This document shows, piece by piece, positions 26,549 to 36,650 of a DNA stretch of 64,000 bases (positions are counted from its first letter, which is position 1; each line of letters starts with the position of its first letter). Both the position numbers and the translations under genes were made by a program. The notes under the pieces are model-generated. The model was not told the origin of the DNA, did not search any database, and saw only the letters and a list, made by a program, of their open reading frames with translations. Source of the stretch: Arcobacter sp. CECT 8983 (GTDB taxonomy: Bacteria; Campylobacterota; Campylobacteria; Campylobacterales; Arcobacteraceae); contig NZ_PDKF01000014.1 of assembly GCF_004118855.1 (NCBI RefSeq), forward strand, positions 80,606 through 144,605, read 5' to 3'.

Positions 26549-26575
26549 AAAAGTTGTAGAAAACCTACAACTTTT
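26549..26575. terminator. Bidirectional terminator between accA and hinT
   Basis: AAAAGTTGTAG / CTACAACTTTT, 11-bp stem with a 5-base loop, between convergent genes and touching the hinT stop codon. Confidence 0.75.
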
Positions 26576-26906
26576 AATCTCTAACTAGCCTACCAACAGG
26601 TTCTCCACCAATCATGTGAAAATGTAAATGATGAACTTCTTGTCCCCCATCATCTCCAATATTTGTAATTAATCTATATCCACTTTGTCTAATACCTAGT
26701 TTAGAAGCAACTTTTTGCATAAACTCAGTCATCCCTGCCATAATTTTTGGAGGAACTACATCAAATGAATCATAGTGCTCTTTAGGAATAATAAGAACGT
26801 GAACTTTTCTAGCTGGATTTATATCATTAAAAGCCAAGAAATTTTCATCTTCTAAGATAGTTTGATTAGGAATTTCACCCTTAACTATTTTGCAAAAAAT
26901 ACACAT
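26574..26906 (-). CDS. hinT: HIT-family nucleotide-binding hydrolase
   Basis: This is a 110-residue histidine-triad protein of the Hint branch, which hydrolyses purine nucleoside phosphoramidates. The triad 'EVHHLHFHMIGG' is at the C-terminus. The N-terminal 'CIFCKIVKGEIP' holds the two cysteines of the zinc-binding variants. It is transcribed alone, divergent from pheS. Confidence 0.93.
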   Translation of the reverse strand: MCIFCKIVKGEIPNQTILEDENFLAFNDINPARKVHVLIIPKEHYDSFDVVPPKIMAGMTEFMQKVASKLGIRQSGYRLITNIGDDGGQEVHHLHFHMIGGEPVGRLVRD

Positions 26907-26933
26907 ATATTTACCTTTTTTAGTTTAAAAAAT

Positions 26934-26939
26934 ATTATA
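26934..26939 (-). promoter_or_regulatory. Promoter -10 box for hinT
   Basis: TATAAT on the minus strand, 28 bases before the hinT ATG. It sits close to the pheS -10 box, so the two promoters are back to back. Confidence 0.5.
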
Positions 26940-26963
26940 ACCAAACTCTAATAAATTTTAAAG

Positions 26964-26969
26964 TATAAT
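26964..26969 (+). promoter_or_regulatory. Promoter -10 box for pheST
   Basis: TATAAT 36 bases upstream of the pheS GTG start. Confidence 0.55.
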
Positions 26970-27004
26970 CCAAACCTTTATAAATAAACAACAGGAGAAT
27001 AAAA

Positions 27005-27997
27005 GTGAAAGAATGGCTTGATAAAATTGATAATGCTGATTCACTTGAAGTTCTAGAAAATTTAAGAATTGAAACTTTAGGTAAAAAAGGTATTATCCCT
27101 GCACAATTTGCAAAAATGAAAGATATTCCAGGCCCAGAAAAAAAAGCTTTTGCTGAGAATTTAAATACGCAGAAGACTCAAATCACTGAGGCACTTGAAA
27201 CTAAAAAAGAGATTTTAGAACAACAAGCATTAGAAGCTAAATTAAAAGAAGAAAAAATTGATGTAACAAAATTCAACAATGAATTAACATGTGGTGCAGC
27301 TCACCCTGTTTCTTTAACAATGGATAGAATTATTCAATATTTCCAAAACCTTAACTTTGCAGTAGAAGAAGGTCCATTAGTAGAAGATGATTTCCATAAC
27401 TTTGAAGCATTAAACCTTCCAAAATATCACCCTGCAAGAGATATGCAAGATACATTCTACAATAAAGATTATACTTTATTAAGAACACACACTTCTCCTG
27501 TACAAATTAGAACAATGTTAAGTCAACAAACTCCAATCAGAATGATTGCACCAGGAACAGTTTTTAGAAGAGATTATGATATTACACATACACCAATGTT
27601 TCACCAAGTTGAAGCATTAGTAGTTGATGATGCAGATAAAATTTCTTTTGCTAATTTAAAACATGTTTTAGTTGAATTTTTACAACATATGTTTGGGGAT
27701 GTTGACGTTAGATTTAGACCTTCATTTTTCCCATTTACAGAACCATCGGCTGAAGTTGATATTTCATGTGTATTCTGTAAAGGTGATGGATGTAGAGTTT
27801 GTTCACACACAGGATGGCTAGAAGTACTTGGTTGTGGAGTAGTAGATCAAAATGTATTCAAAGCAGTTGGATATGAAAATAAATCTGGATATGCCTTTGG
27901 TTTAGGTGTTGAGAGATTTGCAATGTTAACACACAATATTGGAGATTTAAGATCTCTATTTGAAAGTGATTTAAGATTATTAGGACAGTTCAAATGA
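27005..27997 (+). CDS. pheS: Phenylalanine-tRNA ligase alpha subunit
   Basis: The 330-residue catalytic subunit of the alpha2-beta2 synthetase. GTG start at 27005 with AGGAG seven bases upstream. The N-terminal coiled coil spans about residues 1-90. Class II motifs are '[22 protein letters not shown]', '[14 protein letters not shown]', '[20 protein letters not shown]' and '[11 protein letters not shown]'. A '[17 protein letters not shown]' segment has four cysteines arranged like a zinc site. It overlaps pheT by 4 bases (ATGA). Confidence 0.97.
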   Translation: MKEWLDKIDNADSLEVLENLRIETLGKKGIIPAQFAKMKDIPGPEKKAFAENLNTQKTQITEALETKKEILEQQALEAKLKEEKIDVTKFNNELTCGAAHPVSLTMDRIIQYFQNLNFAVEEGPLVEDDFHNFEALNLPKYHPARDMQDTFYNKDYTLLRTHTSPVQIRTMLSQQTPIRMIAPGTVFRRDYDITHTPMFHQVEALVVDDADKISFANLKHVLVEFLQHMFGDVDVRFRPSFFPFTEPSAEVDISCVFCKGDGCRVCSHTGWLEVLGCGVVDQNVFKAVGYENKSGYAFGLGVERFAMLTHNIGDLRSLFESDLRLLGQFK

Positions 27998-30309
27998 TAA
28001 TTACAAGATCGTGGATACAAGAATATATAGATATTTCAAAAATATCAACAGAAGATATTTGTAAAACTTTAAATGCTATTGGTCTAGAAGTTGATAGTGT
28101 TGAAAAGCAAAGAATACCTTCTAAAGTTGTAGTTGGTAAAGTTTTAGAAAAAGAAAAACATCCTGATGCTGATAAATTAAATATTTGTCAAGTTGATATT
28201 GGAAATGAAACTGTTCAAATTGTTTGTGGTGCAAAAAATGTAGATGCGGGGCAATTTGTTCCAGTAGCAGTTGTTGGTTGCAACTTAGGTGAAGGGTTCA
28301 AGATTAAAAGGGCAAAACTAAGAGGTGTAGAATCAAATGGTATGATTTGTTCTTCAACTGAAATAGGTTTACCAAAATTAAATGATGGAATTTTAGAACT
28401 TGATGAATCAATTGGCAAACTAGAAGTAGGTAAAGAGTTAAAAGAATACCCACTATTAAATGATGATATTATTGAAATTGAGTTAACTGCAAATAGAGGT
28501 GACTGCCTAAGTATCAATGGAGTTGCTAGAGAATTATCTGCATTTTACTCTATTGCTTTTAAAGAACAAGAATTTAATATTAACTATAATGATTTAGGAA
28601 TTGGGCAAGTTCTTGAAGTAGAAAGTTTAAGTACTATTGAATCTACATATATTTATACAGTAATTAATTCAGAAAACTTTACTTTACCAGTATTACAAAA
28701 ATTAAGAGTGGGAGCTATTGATAAATTTAAAGCACAAGATTTAGTTGACTCATTAACATACATTACTCACTCAACTGGTGTAATTTTAAATGCATATGCT
28801 AAAAAAGATGCTGAAGATATAAAAGGTTTAGCAACAATTCATATCCAAAAAGACAAGCAAGGTTTTGATGTTATTATTGGAGAAAAGAAATTAAGTACTG
28901 TTGGTGTTGAACACTGTGAAGTAGCTCAAGACTCTGAGTACATAATTGAAGCTTCATATATAAATCCAGAACTTTTATCAAAAAAAGTTTTTGAAACAAA
29001 AAAAGAGACTGGCGATATTTATTACAGAAGTTCAAGAGGAAGTGAACCAGATATTGAAACTGGTATGAAATCTTTTTGTTCTTTAATTTCTCAAAGTGGT
29101 GCTGAAGTTTACAATGGAAATGAAGCATTAATTGATTATCAAGAAAAAATTACTATTGATGTAAGTGTTAAAAAAGTTAATGCAATTATAGGTCAAGAAG
29201 TAGAAAAAGCAAAAATTGATAATATTTTAAGTGGTTTAGGTTTTGAAGTAAAAGACAACTCTTCAGATGTTTTATCTATTAAAGTTCCTCACTATAGACA
29301 TGATATTAAAAATATTGCAGATATAACAGAAGAAGTTGTTAGAATTATTGGTATTGACAATATCCAAGCAAAACCTTTAGCAATTGATGAAGTAAATAGA
29401 GTAAATAAAACTTCATATGATTTAGTAAAGAAAAATAAATTAAGAGCTAAAGCTATTGAAAATGGTTTCTTTGAAACAGTTACTTATGTTTTTGCTGATA
29501 AAGAAAAATTAAATAAATATTCTATTCCAACAGTTCAAGAGAGTTTAGATTTATTAAATCCTATTGTTAAAGAATTAGACACATTTAGAACAACTATTTC
29601 ATTAAACCTTATTGAAGCTTGTTCAAATAATACTAAACTAGGATTTAAATCAGCAGCTTTCTTTGAAATTGGAAAAGTTTTCAACTTAAAAAGAGAAGAA
29701 AAAACTGTTGTTTCTTTTGTATTTTCAGGGCAAAAAGAGTTTGAAGATATTTCAAATTCAGGAAAACCAGAAAATATTGACTTCTTTGCTTTCTCTAAAA
29801 AAGTATTAAATACAGTTGGAAAGTTTGAGTTAGAACAAATGAATAAAGTCCCTAATGATTTAATTCATCCATATCAAAGTGCAAATGTAATTGTAGATGG
29901 TCAAACTGTAGGTTTTATTTCAAAACTACATCCAAGTGTAGCTTCTGAATACGATTTAAGTGATACCTTTATTGCAGAGATTGATTTTGAAGCAATTGCA
30001 AACAATTTAATCAAAGTAGAAAGCTACTCTAAATTTCAAGCTTCTAAAAAAGATTTAAGTCTTATGGTTCCAAAAGATATGGAATTTAAAAAGATTAAAG
30101 AAGTAATAGATTCTTTAGGAAACAAAACTATTAAACAATACAATCTAATTGATATCTACAATGATGAAAACTTAGGTGAAAATGAGAGTTTAACTATTAG
30201 ATTTGTTCTTCAAAACGATGACAAAACACTTGAAGAAGAAGATATTACTTCTGCAATGAATAATATTTTAGAAGCATTAAAAGAAAAATTAAATATTGAA
30301 TTAAGATAA
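27994..30309 (+). CDS. pheT: Phenylalanine-tRNA ligase beta subunit
   Basis: The 771-residue beta subunit. Order of domains: EMAP-II-like tRNA-binding domain (about 40-150, '[23 protein letters not shown]'), B3/B4 editing region (about 200-380), B5 helix-turn-helix domains, catalytic-like domain, and a C-terminal ferredoxin-fold anticodon-binding domain (about 680-771, '[15 protein letters not shown]'). Coupled to pheS by a 4-base overlap and followed 10 bases later by aroA. Confidence 0.97.
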   Translation: MIITRSWIQEYIDISKISTEDICKTLNAIGLEVDSVEKQRIPSKVVVGKVLEKEKHPDADKLNICQVDIGNETVQIVCGAKNVDAGQFVPVAVVGCNLGEGFKIKRAKLRGVESNGMICSSTEIGLPKLNDGILELDESIGKLEVGKELKEYPLLNDDIIEIELTANRGDCLSINGVARELSAFYSIAFKEQEFNINYNDLGIGQVLEVESLSTIESTYIYTVINSENFTLPVLQKLRVGAIDKFKAQDLVDSLTYITHSTGVILNAYAKKDAEDIKGLATIHIQKDKQGFDVIIGEKKLSTVGVEHCEVAQDSEYIIEASYINPELLSKKVFETKKETGDIYYRSSRGSEPDIETGMKSFCSLISQSGAEVYNGNEALIDYQEKITIDVSVKKVNAIIGQEVEKAKIDNILSGLGFEVKDNSSDVLSIKVPHYRHDIKNIADITEEVVRIIGIDNIQAKPLAIDEVNRVNKTSYDLVKKNKLRAKAIENGFFETVTYVFADKEKLNKYSIPTVQESLDLLNPIVKELDTFRTTISLNLIEACSNNTKLGFKSAAFFEIGKVFNLKREEKTVVSFVFSGQKEFEDISNSGKPENIDFFAFSKKVLNTVGKFELEQMNKVPNDLIHPYQSANVIVDGQTVGFISKLHPSVASEYDLSDTFIAEIDFEAIANNLIKVESYSKFQASKKDLSLMVPKDMEFKKIKEVIDSLGNKTIKQYNLIDIYNDENLGENESLTIRFVLQNDDKTLEEEDITSAMNNILEALKEKLNIELR

Positions 30310-30319
30310 GGAAAATAAA

Positions 30320-31600
30320 GTGGAAACATTTGACATTAAAAAACTATCTAAGCCTTTTGATATAGAAATTGACTCAATTGCAAGTGATAAATCAATATCA
30401 CATAGATGTGCAATGTTTTCACTATTTTCTAATGAAACTTCATATATTAAAAATTACCTTACAGCAGAAGATACATTAAATACTTTAAGTATAGTAGAAC
30501 AATTAGGTGCTAAAATCACACGAAATGGTTCTACTGTAGAAATCACACCAACAAATAAACTAACTGAACCAAAAGATATTCTTGATTGTGGTAACTCAGG
30601 AACTGCAATGAGACTGTTTTGTGGACTGTTAGCTTCTATTGATGGGGCATTTACATTAACAGGAGATAAGTACCTAAAAGAGCGACCAATGAAAAGAGTG
30701 GCAGACCCACTAAGAAGTATTGGTGCAAAAATTGATGGTAGAGAAGAAGGGAATAAGGCTCCTTTATTTATTAGAGGAGTTAAAGAGTTAGATCCTTTTA
30801 CTTATATTTCACCTGTAGATTCTGCGCAAGTAAAATCAGCGATGATATTAGCTGCTTTAAGAGCTAATGGTATTTCAAAATATAAAGAAAATGAACTAAC
30901 ACGTGACCATACAGAAAGAATGCTAAAAGGTATGGGAGCTAAGTTAGAGACAGATGAGGAAGGCTTTATAAATATTCATCCTTTAAAAGGACATTTAAAG
31001 CCATTGAATATTACAGTTCCAACTGATCCAAGTTCTGGATTCTTTTTTGCAGTAGCAGCAGCTATTACAAAAGGTTCAAGAGTTGTAATAAAAAATGTAT
31101 CTTTAAACCCAACTAGAATTGAAGCATACCAAATTTTAAAAAGAATGGGTGCAGAGGTTAACTTTATAGAAAAAGAGAATATTTATGAGCCTATTGGAGA
31201 TATTGAAGTAAAACACAAAGAACTAAATGGTGTTGTGGTTGAAGATAATATCTCTTGGTTAATTGATGAACTTCCAGCACTTTCAATTGCTATGTCAATT
31301 GCAAATGGAAAGTCATTAGTAAAAAATGCAAAAGAGTTAAGAGTTAAAGAGTCAGATAGAATTAAATCTGTTGTTTCAAACCTTGAAAAATGTGGTGTTT
31401 CTTACACTGAATTTGAAGATGGATATGAAATAGTAGGAGGAACAATAAATAAAGCCTCTATTGACTCCCATGGAGACCATAGAATTGCAATGAGTTTTGC
31501 AATTGCTGGTACTTTATGTGATATGGAAATAAATGATGTTGATTGTATTTTAACATCATTTCCAAACTTCAAAGAAATCCTTGATTCTTTATATTCTTAA
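30320..31600 (+). CDS. aroA: 3-phosphoshikimate 1-carboxyvinyltransferase (EPSP synthase)
   Basis: This 426-residue shikimate-pathway enzyme joins shikimate-3-phosphate and phosphoenolpyruvate. GTG start with AAGGA six bases before. Motifs: '[13 protein letters not shown]' near 20, '[11 protein letters not shown]' near 90, '[15 protein letters not shown]' near 118, 'RVKESDRI' near 343, and 'DHRIAMSFA' near 387. It follows pheT closely, grouping aromatic amino-acid supply with phenylalanyl-tRNA charging. The 109-bp tandem repeat begins at its stop codon. Confidence 0.97.
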   Translation: METFDIKKLSKPFDIEIDSIASDKSISHRCAMFSLFSNETSYIKNYLTAEDTLNTLSIVEQLGAKITRNGSTVEITPTNKLTEPKDILDCGNSGTAMRLFCGLLASIDGAFTLTGDKYLKERPMKRVADPLRSIGAKIDGREEGNKAPLFIRGVKELDPFTYISPVDSAQVKSAMILAALRANGISKYKENELTRDHTERMLKGMGAKLETDEEGFINIHPLKGHLKPLNITVPTDPSSGFFFAVAAAITKGSRVVIKNVSLNPTRIEAYQILKRMGAEVNFIEKENIYEPIGDIEVKHKELNGVVVEDNISWLIDELPALSIAMSIANGKSLVKNAKELRVKESDRIKSVVSNLEKCGVSYTEFEDGYEIVGGTINKASIDSHGDHRIAMSFAIAGTLCDMEINDVDCILTSFPNFKEILDSLYS

Positions 31601-31862
31601 AAAGAAGTTATAAAATTTGGTTCCCTTTAAAAATGGGAACATTTATTAAGAGTAAATTGTTACTCTCTTTAGGGTTTGCTTCTTTAATCAAAATTTATTT
31701 TTGATGTTAAAAGAAGTTATAAAATTTGGTTCCCTTTAAAAATGGGAACATTTATTAAGAGTAAATTGTTACTCTCTTTAGGGTTTGCTTCTTTAATCAA
31801 AATTTATTTTTGATGTTAAAAGAAGTTATAAAATTTGGTTCCCTTTAAAAATGGGAACATTT
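31600..31862 (+). repeat. 109-bp tandem repeat (2.4 copies) between aroA and ispH
   Basis: Copies at 31600-31708 and 31709-31817 are identical over the full 109 bp, and a partial third copy covers 31818-31862. Each unit holds TTATAAAAT (promoter-like), the GTTCCC...GGGAAC hairpin, AGAGTAA-ATTG-TTACTCT, TCTTTAG, and a long stem with CTTCTTT/AAAAGAAG arms and an inner ATCAAAA/TTTTGAT pair. Only the third, partial copy runs into the Shine-Dalgarno of ispH. This is a perfect and so probably recent duplication of a leader module. Confidence 0.95.
31632..31703 (+). other. Possible 23-codon frame inside each 109-bp repeat
   Basis: ATG within the GGGAAC hairpin (about 31633) opens 23 codons that end in TGA; the second copy repeats it 109 bases on. 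The peptide begins MGTFIKSKLLLSLGF and is hydrophobic with three lysines. There is no Shine-Dalgarno. The equivalent stretch of the metE leader is also open for 23 codons in the same frame relative to the hairpin. Translation is unproven. Confidence 0.15.
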
Positions 31863-31870
31863 TTAAAGGA
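31838..31870 (+). promoter_or_regulatory. ispH leader switch burying the Shine-Dalgarno
   Basis: CCTTTAAAAAT (31842-31852) pairs perfectly with ATTTTTAAAGG (31859-31869) over 11 bp with a GGGAAC loop, hiding the AAAGGA ribosome site (31865-31870). GTTCCC (31838-31843) can instead pair with that GGGAAC (31853-31858), which breaks the first stem. This is the same alternative as in the fabG leader. Confidence 0.6.
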
Positions 31871-31878
31871 TAATATTT

Positions 31879-32712
31879 ATGAAAGTAAAACTAGCCTCAA
31901 GCTATGGTTTTTGTTTTGGAGTAAAAAGAGCAATTGAAATTGCCCAAAAGTATGAAAACTCTGCAACAATGGGTCCACTTATTCATAATCAAAATGAAAT
32001 TGATAGATTAAAAACTGATTATAATGTAGGTTTATATAACAATCTTACTGATGTTAAACCAAATGATACAATTATTATTAGAACCCATGGTATTCCAAAA
32101 AATGATTTAAAAGATTTAAGAAAAAAAGACGCAAAAGTTATAAATGCAACCTGTCCATTTGTTACAACTCCTCAACAAATAGTAAAAAAAATGTCAAAAG
32201 AAAATTACTCAATTCTAATTTTTGGAGATCAAGATCACCCAGAAGTTAAAGGTGTAAAATCTTATGGGGAAGACCAAGATGATGTACATGTTATTTTAAG
32301 TGCAGAAGAGCTTGATAATGTAAACTTTAAATATGACAAAATTGCAACTGTTGCACAAACAACAAGAAAGAAAGAGATTTACTTAGAAATTGTCAATAAA
32401 CTTATTTTAAAAAATAAAGAAGTTAGAGTTTTTAATACTATTTGCGATGCAACTTTTGAAAATCAAGATGCCGCAAGAGAACTATCAAAAGAAGTAGATG
32501 TTATGGTAATTATTGGAGGTAAAAACTCTTCAAATACTAAACAATTACATCATATATGTGTAGAAAATTGTAAAGATTCATACTTAATTGAAAATGCAAA
32601 TGAATTAGATCCTCAATGGTTCAAAAATAAAAACCTTTGTGGTATAACAGCAGGGGCGAGTACTCCTGACTGGATTATTCAGCAAGTTGTTGATGAAATA
32701 GAAAAATATTAA
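31879..32712 (+). CDS. ispH: 4-hydroxy-3-methylbut-2-enyl diphosphate reductase
   Basis: This [4Fe-4S] enzyme performs the last step of the methylerythritol pathway, giving IPP and DMAPP. At 277 residues it is compact; E. coli IspH has 316. Cluster cysteines are C12 ('YGFCFGVKRA'), C92 ('NATCPFV') and C189 ('NTICDAT'). 'RTHGIP' and 'GGKNSSNT' are also family marks. The leader contains the tandem repeat and a Shine-Dalgarno-hiding stem. rpsA follows with its own promoter; in other bacteria IspH and S1 occur fused, so this neighbourhood is meaningful. Confidence 0.97.
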   Translation: MKVKLASSYGFCFGVKRAIEIAQKYENSATMGPLIHNQNEIDRLKTDYNVGLYNNLTDVKPNDTIIIRTHGIPKNDLKDLRKKDAKVINATCPFVTTPQQIVKKMSKENYSILIFGDQDHPEVKGVKSYGEDQDDVHVILSAEELDNVNFKYDKIATVAQTTRKKEIYLEIVNKLILKNKEVRVFNTICDATFENQDAARELSKEVDVMVIIGGKNSSNTKQLHHICVENCKDSYLIENANELDPQWFKNKNLCGITAGASTPDWIIQQVVDEIEKY

Positions 32713-32737
32713 GCGAGTTGTTTAAGAAAAATTTAGA

Positions 32738-32743
32738 TATAAT
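32738..32743 (+). promoter_or_regulatory. Promoter -10 box for rpsA
   Basis: TATAAT 42 bases before the rpsA ATG, in the 72-base ispH-rpsA gap. Confidence 0.55.
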
Positions 32744-32784
32744 CATAGCCATTTATAATAAAACGGTTAATACGAAGGAATAAA

Positions 32785-34437
32785 ATGGGTATCGATGATA
32801 TTGAATTAGGTGAAGACTTTGATTTTGAGAAAATGCTTAATGAGTCTTTTGAGAATGCTGAAAATAACTCTGTAGTTGATGGTGTAATTGTAGAAATTAC
32901 TAATGATAGTGTACTTGTTGATGTTGGACAAAAGATTGAAGGTAAATTAAACCTTTCAGAAATCACAATTGGTGGTGAAGTTCAATTTAAAGCTGGTGAT
33001 ACAATCTCTGTTATGTTAATGGGAAATAAAGGTGAAAGACCAAATATTTCTTATAAAAAAGTTTTACAAAAAGAAAAATTTGATAACTTTGTAAAAGAAC
33101 ATGGTGAGAATGTTGAAGATGTAACAATTGAAGGTAAAATCATTTCTGTTAAAAACAGAGGTGGATTTATTATTGAAGATGATTCTGGTTTAGAATACTT
33201 CATGCCAATGGCACAATCTTACTTAAAAACTCACGGAGCAATTGGTAAAAAAGTTAAAGCTAAAGTTTTAAAAGTAAACGAAGCTCAAAACTCAATCATT
33301 GTTTCTAGAAAAAAACTTATTGAAGAATCTAAAGAGCAAAAAGATTCTAAAGTAAATGAAATCTTAGAGAAAAACGAACCAGTAAATGGTATCGTTAAAA
33401 AAATCACTTCTTATGGTATGTTTATTGATTTAGGTGGAATTGATGGTTTAGTAAACTACAATGAAATCTCTTACAAAGGGCCTGTAAACCCTGCAAATTA
33501 CTATGACGAAGGTGATGAAGTATCTGTTGTTGTATTATCTTACGATAAAGCAAAACAACACTTATCATTATCTATCAAAGCTGCGTTACCAAATCCTTGG
33601 GACGAAATCAAAGACGAATTAGAAGTTGGTGATACAATTACTGTTACTGTTTCTAACTTTGAATCTTATGGTGCATTTGTTGATTTAGGAAATGATATTG
33701 AAGGTTTACTACATATCTCTGAAATTTCTTGGAACAAAAACTTAAAAAATCCAAAGGATTTATTAACATTAGGTGAAGAAGTTAATGTTGAAGTTATTGA
33801 ACTAGATGTTGATAAAAAAAGATTAAGAGTATCTTTAAAAAACCTACAAGAAAAACCATTTGCTAAATTTGTAAAAGAGAACAAAGTTGGTGATGTTATT
33901 CAAGGTAAAGTTGCAACATTAACTGATTTTGGTGCTTTCGTTACAATTGGTGAAGTAGATGGATTATTACACAATGAAGAAGCTTCTTGGGAATCAAATG
34001 CTAAATGTAAATCACTTTACAAAAAAGGTGACGAAGTTGAAGTTAAGATTATCAAAGTTGATAGAGAAAAAGAAAACATCTCTTTATCAGTTAAAGAAAT
34101 TTCTGAATCTCCAGCTAAAAAATTCCAAAATGAACACAAAATTGGTGACATCGTAAAAGGTGCTGTTAAAGATAAAAAAGATTTCGGAATTTTCATTAAA
34201 TTAGATGACAACTTAGATGGTCTAATCAGAAATGAAGACTTTGGTCCATTAAATGTTGAAGAAGTTAATGTTGGTGACGAATTAGAAGCAGTAGTAGTAA
34301 ATATCGACACTAAGAAAAATAGAGTAAGATTATCTGTAAAAAGATTAGAGCAACAACAAGAAAGAGAAGTTCTAAAAGCAGTTAACGATGATACGTCTAT
34401 GACATTAGGTGATTTACTAAAAGACCAAATTAAATAA
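32785..34437 (+). CDS. rpsA: 30S ribosomal protein S1
   Basis: This 550-residue protein delivers mRNA to the 30S subunit. Repeated S1 (OB-fold) domains of about 70-75 residues are visible, beginning near residues 31 ('VVDGVIVEITNDSVLVDVGQKIEGKL'), 110, 195 ('NGIVKKITSYGMFIDLGGIDGL'), 280, 367 and 455. That makes six. Domains three to five are the most canonical. Codon use is somewhat richer in C-ending codons than its neighbours, as expected of a highly expressed gene. serA follows after 12 bases. Confidence 0.96.
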   Translation: MGIDDIELGEDFDFEKMLNESFENAENNSVVDGVIVEITNDSVLVDVGQKIEGKLNLSEITIGGEVQFKAGDTISVMLMGNKGERPNISYKKVLQKEKFDNFVKEHGENVEDVTIEGKIISVKNRGGFIIEDDSGLEYFMPMAQSYLKTHGAIGKKVKAKVLKVNEAQNSIIVSRKKLIEESKEQKDSKVNEILEKNEPVNGIVKKITSYGMFIDLGGIDGLVNYNEISYKGPVNPANYYDEGDEVSVVVLSYDKAKQHLSLSIKAALPNPWDEIKDELEVGDTITVTVSNFESYGAFVDLGNDIEGLLHISEISWNKNLKNPKDLLTLGEEVNVEVIELDVDKKRLRVSLKNLQEKPFAKFVKENKVGDVIQGKVATLTDFGAFVTIGEVDGLLHNEEASWESNAKCKSLYKKGDEVEVKIIKVDREKENISLSVKEISESPAKKFQNEHKIGDIVKGAVKDKKDFGIFIKLDDNLDGLIRNEDFGPLNVEEVNVGDELEAVVVNIDTKKNRVRLSVKRLEQQQEREVLKAVNDDTSMTLGDLLKDQIK

Positions 34438-34449
34438 GGATTTGTAGTA

Positions 34450-36033
34450 ATGAGTAAACATACAATCGTAGTTTGTGATCACATTCATGAAGATGGTTTA
34501 AACATTTTACAAAACACTGAAGATATCAACTATGTATATGCAGCAGACATTGATAAAGTAGCACTTTTAGATGTTATTAAAGATGCAGATGTTGCAATTA
34601 CTAGATCTTCAACTGATGTTGATGAAAAATTTTTAAATGCAGCAACTAATCTTAAAGCAATTATTAGAGCTGGTGTAGGATACGATAACGTAGATATGGA
34701 AGGTTGTAGCAAAAGAGGAATCATTGCTATGAACGTTCCTACTGCTAATACAATTGCAGCAGTTGAGCTTACTATGGCTCACATGCTGTCTTGTATGAGA
34801 AAATTTCCTTATGCACATAACCAACTTAAAAATGATAGAATCTGGAAAAGAGAAGATTGGTATGGTAATGAACTTTATGGTAAAAAACTTGGTGTTATCG
34901 GTTTTGGTAACATTGGACATAGAGTTGCATTAAGAGCTAAATCTTTTGAAATGGACGTTGTTACATACGATCCTTATATTCCTTCAACAAAAGCAACTGA
35001 TTTAGGTATTAAATATACTACAAACTTTGATGATATCTTAGCTTGTGATATTATTACTATTCATACTCCAAAAAATCAAGAAACTCTTGATATGATTGGT
35101 GAAGAAGAAATTGCTAAAATGAAAGATGGTGTTATTTTAATTAACTGTGCAAGAGGTGGTTTATACAACGAAGAAGCCTTAGTTAATAACTTAAAATCTG
35201 GAAAAATTGCAATGGCTGGTATTGATGTATTCAAAAAAGAGCCTGCAACTGATCACCCACTTTTAGATTTAGACAATGTAACTGTAACTGCACACTTAGG
35301 TGCAAATACAAAAGAATCTCAAAAGAAAATTGCTACTCAAGCAGCAGAAAATGCAATTGAGTCTGCAAGAGGAATTGCATATCCAAATGCTCTTAACTTA
35401 CCAATTGATGAGAGTAAAATTCCTACATTTGTAAAACCATACATTGAGTTAACTCAAAAAATGGCATTCCTTGCTGCACAATTAGATAAATCTGCTATTA
35501 GATCTATCTCTGTTTGCGCTCATGGTGAAATAAAAGGGTATCTTGACTCTTTAGCTACATTTGCTACAGTTGGAGCTTTAGCTGTTTCTGCAGGTGATGA
35601 AATAAACTATGTAAATGCAAAATTTATTGCTGAAGAAAAAGGTATTAAATTTGATACTTGTGAAGTAAATCATTGTTCTGGGTACAACAATAAAGTTACA
35701 ATCAAAATCACTACAGAAAAAAGAGTTAATACTATCTCTGGTACTGTATTTGATGAAGATGTGCAAAGAATTGTTGAACTTGATGGATTTGATTTTGATA
35801 TTGAACCAAAAGGTAAAATGATACTTATGAGAAACAACGATGTTCCTGGTGTAATTGGAGAAGTTGGTAAATTATTAGGTGATAACAAAATTAATATCTC
35901 TGACTTTAGATTAGCAAGAGGAAAAGATTCTGCTTTAGCAGTTATCTTAGTAGATGAATCAGTTAATCATAAAATATTAGATCAAATTAAAACTTTAGAA
36001 GCTGCAATTTCTGTAGCTTATGCAGAAGTATAA
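34450..36033 (+). CDS. serA: D-3-phosphoglycerate dehydrogenase
   Basis: It oxidises 3-phosphoglycerate, committing carbon to serine. The 527-residue chain is the long form: catalytic and NAD-binding domains ('[17 protein letters not shown]' near 142, '[13 protein letters not shown]', '[10 protein letters not shown]'), an intervening ASB-like domain, and a C-terminal ACT domain (about 455-527, '[27 protein letters not shown]') that usually mediates serine feedback. It sits between rpsA and efp with short gaps, probably in one transcript. Confidence 0.96.
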   Translation: MSKHTIVVCDHIHEDGLNILQNTEDINYVYAADIDKVALLDVIKDADVAITRSSTDVDEKFLNAATNLKAIIRAGVGYDNVDMEGCSKRGIIAMNVPTANTIAAVELTMAHMLSCMRKFPYAHNQLKNDRIWKREDWYGNELYGKKLGVIGFGNIGHRVALRAKSFEMDVVTYDPYIPSTKATDLGIKYTTNFDDILACDIITIHTPKNQETLDMIGEEEIAKMKDGVILINCARGGLYNEEALVNNLKSGKIAMAGIDVFKKEPATDHPLLDLDNVTVTAHLGANTKESQKKIATQAAENAIESARGIAYPNALNLPIDESKIPTFVKPYIELTQKMAFLAAQLDKSAIRSISVCAHGEIKGYLDSLATFATVGALAVSAGDEINYVNAKFIAEEKGIKFDTCEVNHCSGYNNKVTIKITTEKRVNTISGTVFDEDVQRIVELDGFDFDIEPKGKMILMRNNDVPGVIGEVGKLLGDNKINISDFRLARGKDSALAVILVDESVNHKILDQIKTLEAAISVAYAEV

Positions 36034-36044
36034 AAGGAACAACT

Positions 36045-36608
36045 ATGGCAAATATTTCAATGAGTGAACTAAAAAAAGGTTTAAAAATTGAACTTGATGG
36101 TGTTCCTTATAAAATTACTGAATACCAACATGTAAAACCTGGAAAAGGTGCTGCATTTGTTAGATGTAAAATTAAATCATTCTTAAATGGAAAAGTTATT
36201 GAAAAAACTTTCCACGCAGGAGACAAATGTACTACTCCAGATTTACAACAAAAAACTATGCAATACCTATATGATGATGGTGAAATGCTACAATTTATGG
36301 ATGCAAATACTTATGAACAAATTGGTTTAACATATGACCAAGTAGGTGATGCTGAAAAATGGATTATTGATGGAATGAACGTTGATATGATGTTCTTTAA
36401 TGGTAATGCTATTACTGTTGAACCACCAATGACTGTTGAACTTAAAATTGTAGAAACTCCACCTAACTTCAAAGGTGACTCACAAGGTGGTAAAAAACCA
36501 GCTACTTTAGAAAGTGGAGCTGTTGTACAGATTCCTTTCCACTTAGTAGAAGGTGATATTATCAAATGTGATACTAGAACTGGTGAGTATTTAGAGAAAG
36601 TAAAATAG
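36045..36608 (+). CDS. efp: Elongation factor P
   Basis: This 187-residue factor relieves ribosome stalling at polyproline. The KOW-like first domain has the loop '[16 protein letters not shown]' with the lysine that may be modified (K34 region), then two OB domains ending '[18 protein letters not shown]'. It ends the rpsA-serA-efp run. Its stop codon is inside the stem of a very long hairpin. Confidence 0.97.
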   Translation: MANISMSELKKGLKIELDGVPYKITEYQHVKPGKGAAFVRCKIKSFLNGKVIEKTFHAGDKCTTPDLQQKTMQYLYDDGEMLQFMDANTYEQIGLTYDQVGDAEKWIIDGMNVDMMFFNGNAITVEPPMTVELKIVETPPNFKGDSQGGKKPATLESGAVVQIPFHLVEGDIIKCDTRTGEYLEKVK

Positions 36609-36650
36609 TTTAGAAAAAAGAGAATAGTTTCTCTTTTTTCAACTATTTTA
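36601..36650 (+). terminator. Long hairpin spanning the efp stop codon
   Basis: Outer arms TAAAATAGTT (36601-36610) and AACTATTTTA (36641-36650) plus inner arms GAAAAAAGAGAA (36613-36624) and TTCTCTTTTTTC (36629-36640) give 22 base pairs with only a 2-base bulge and a TAGT loop. The U-tract lies inside the 3' arm. It probably terminates or stabilises the rpsA-serA-efp mRNA. Confidence 0.7.

Noticed and set aside
27601..27810. Minus-strand open frame inside pheS
   Set aside because: It is antisense to conserved catalytic motifs of a clear gene and has no ribosome site.
31600..31862. CRISPR array
   Set aside because: The 109-bp units are directly adjacent with no spacers, and no cas genes are present.
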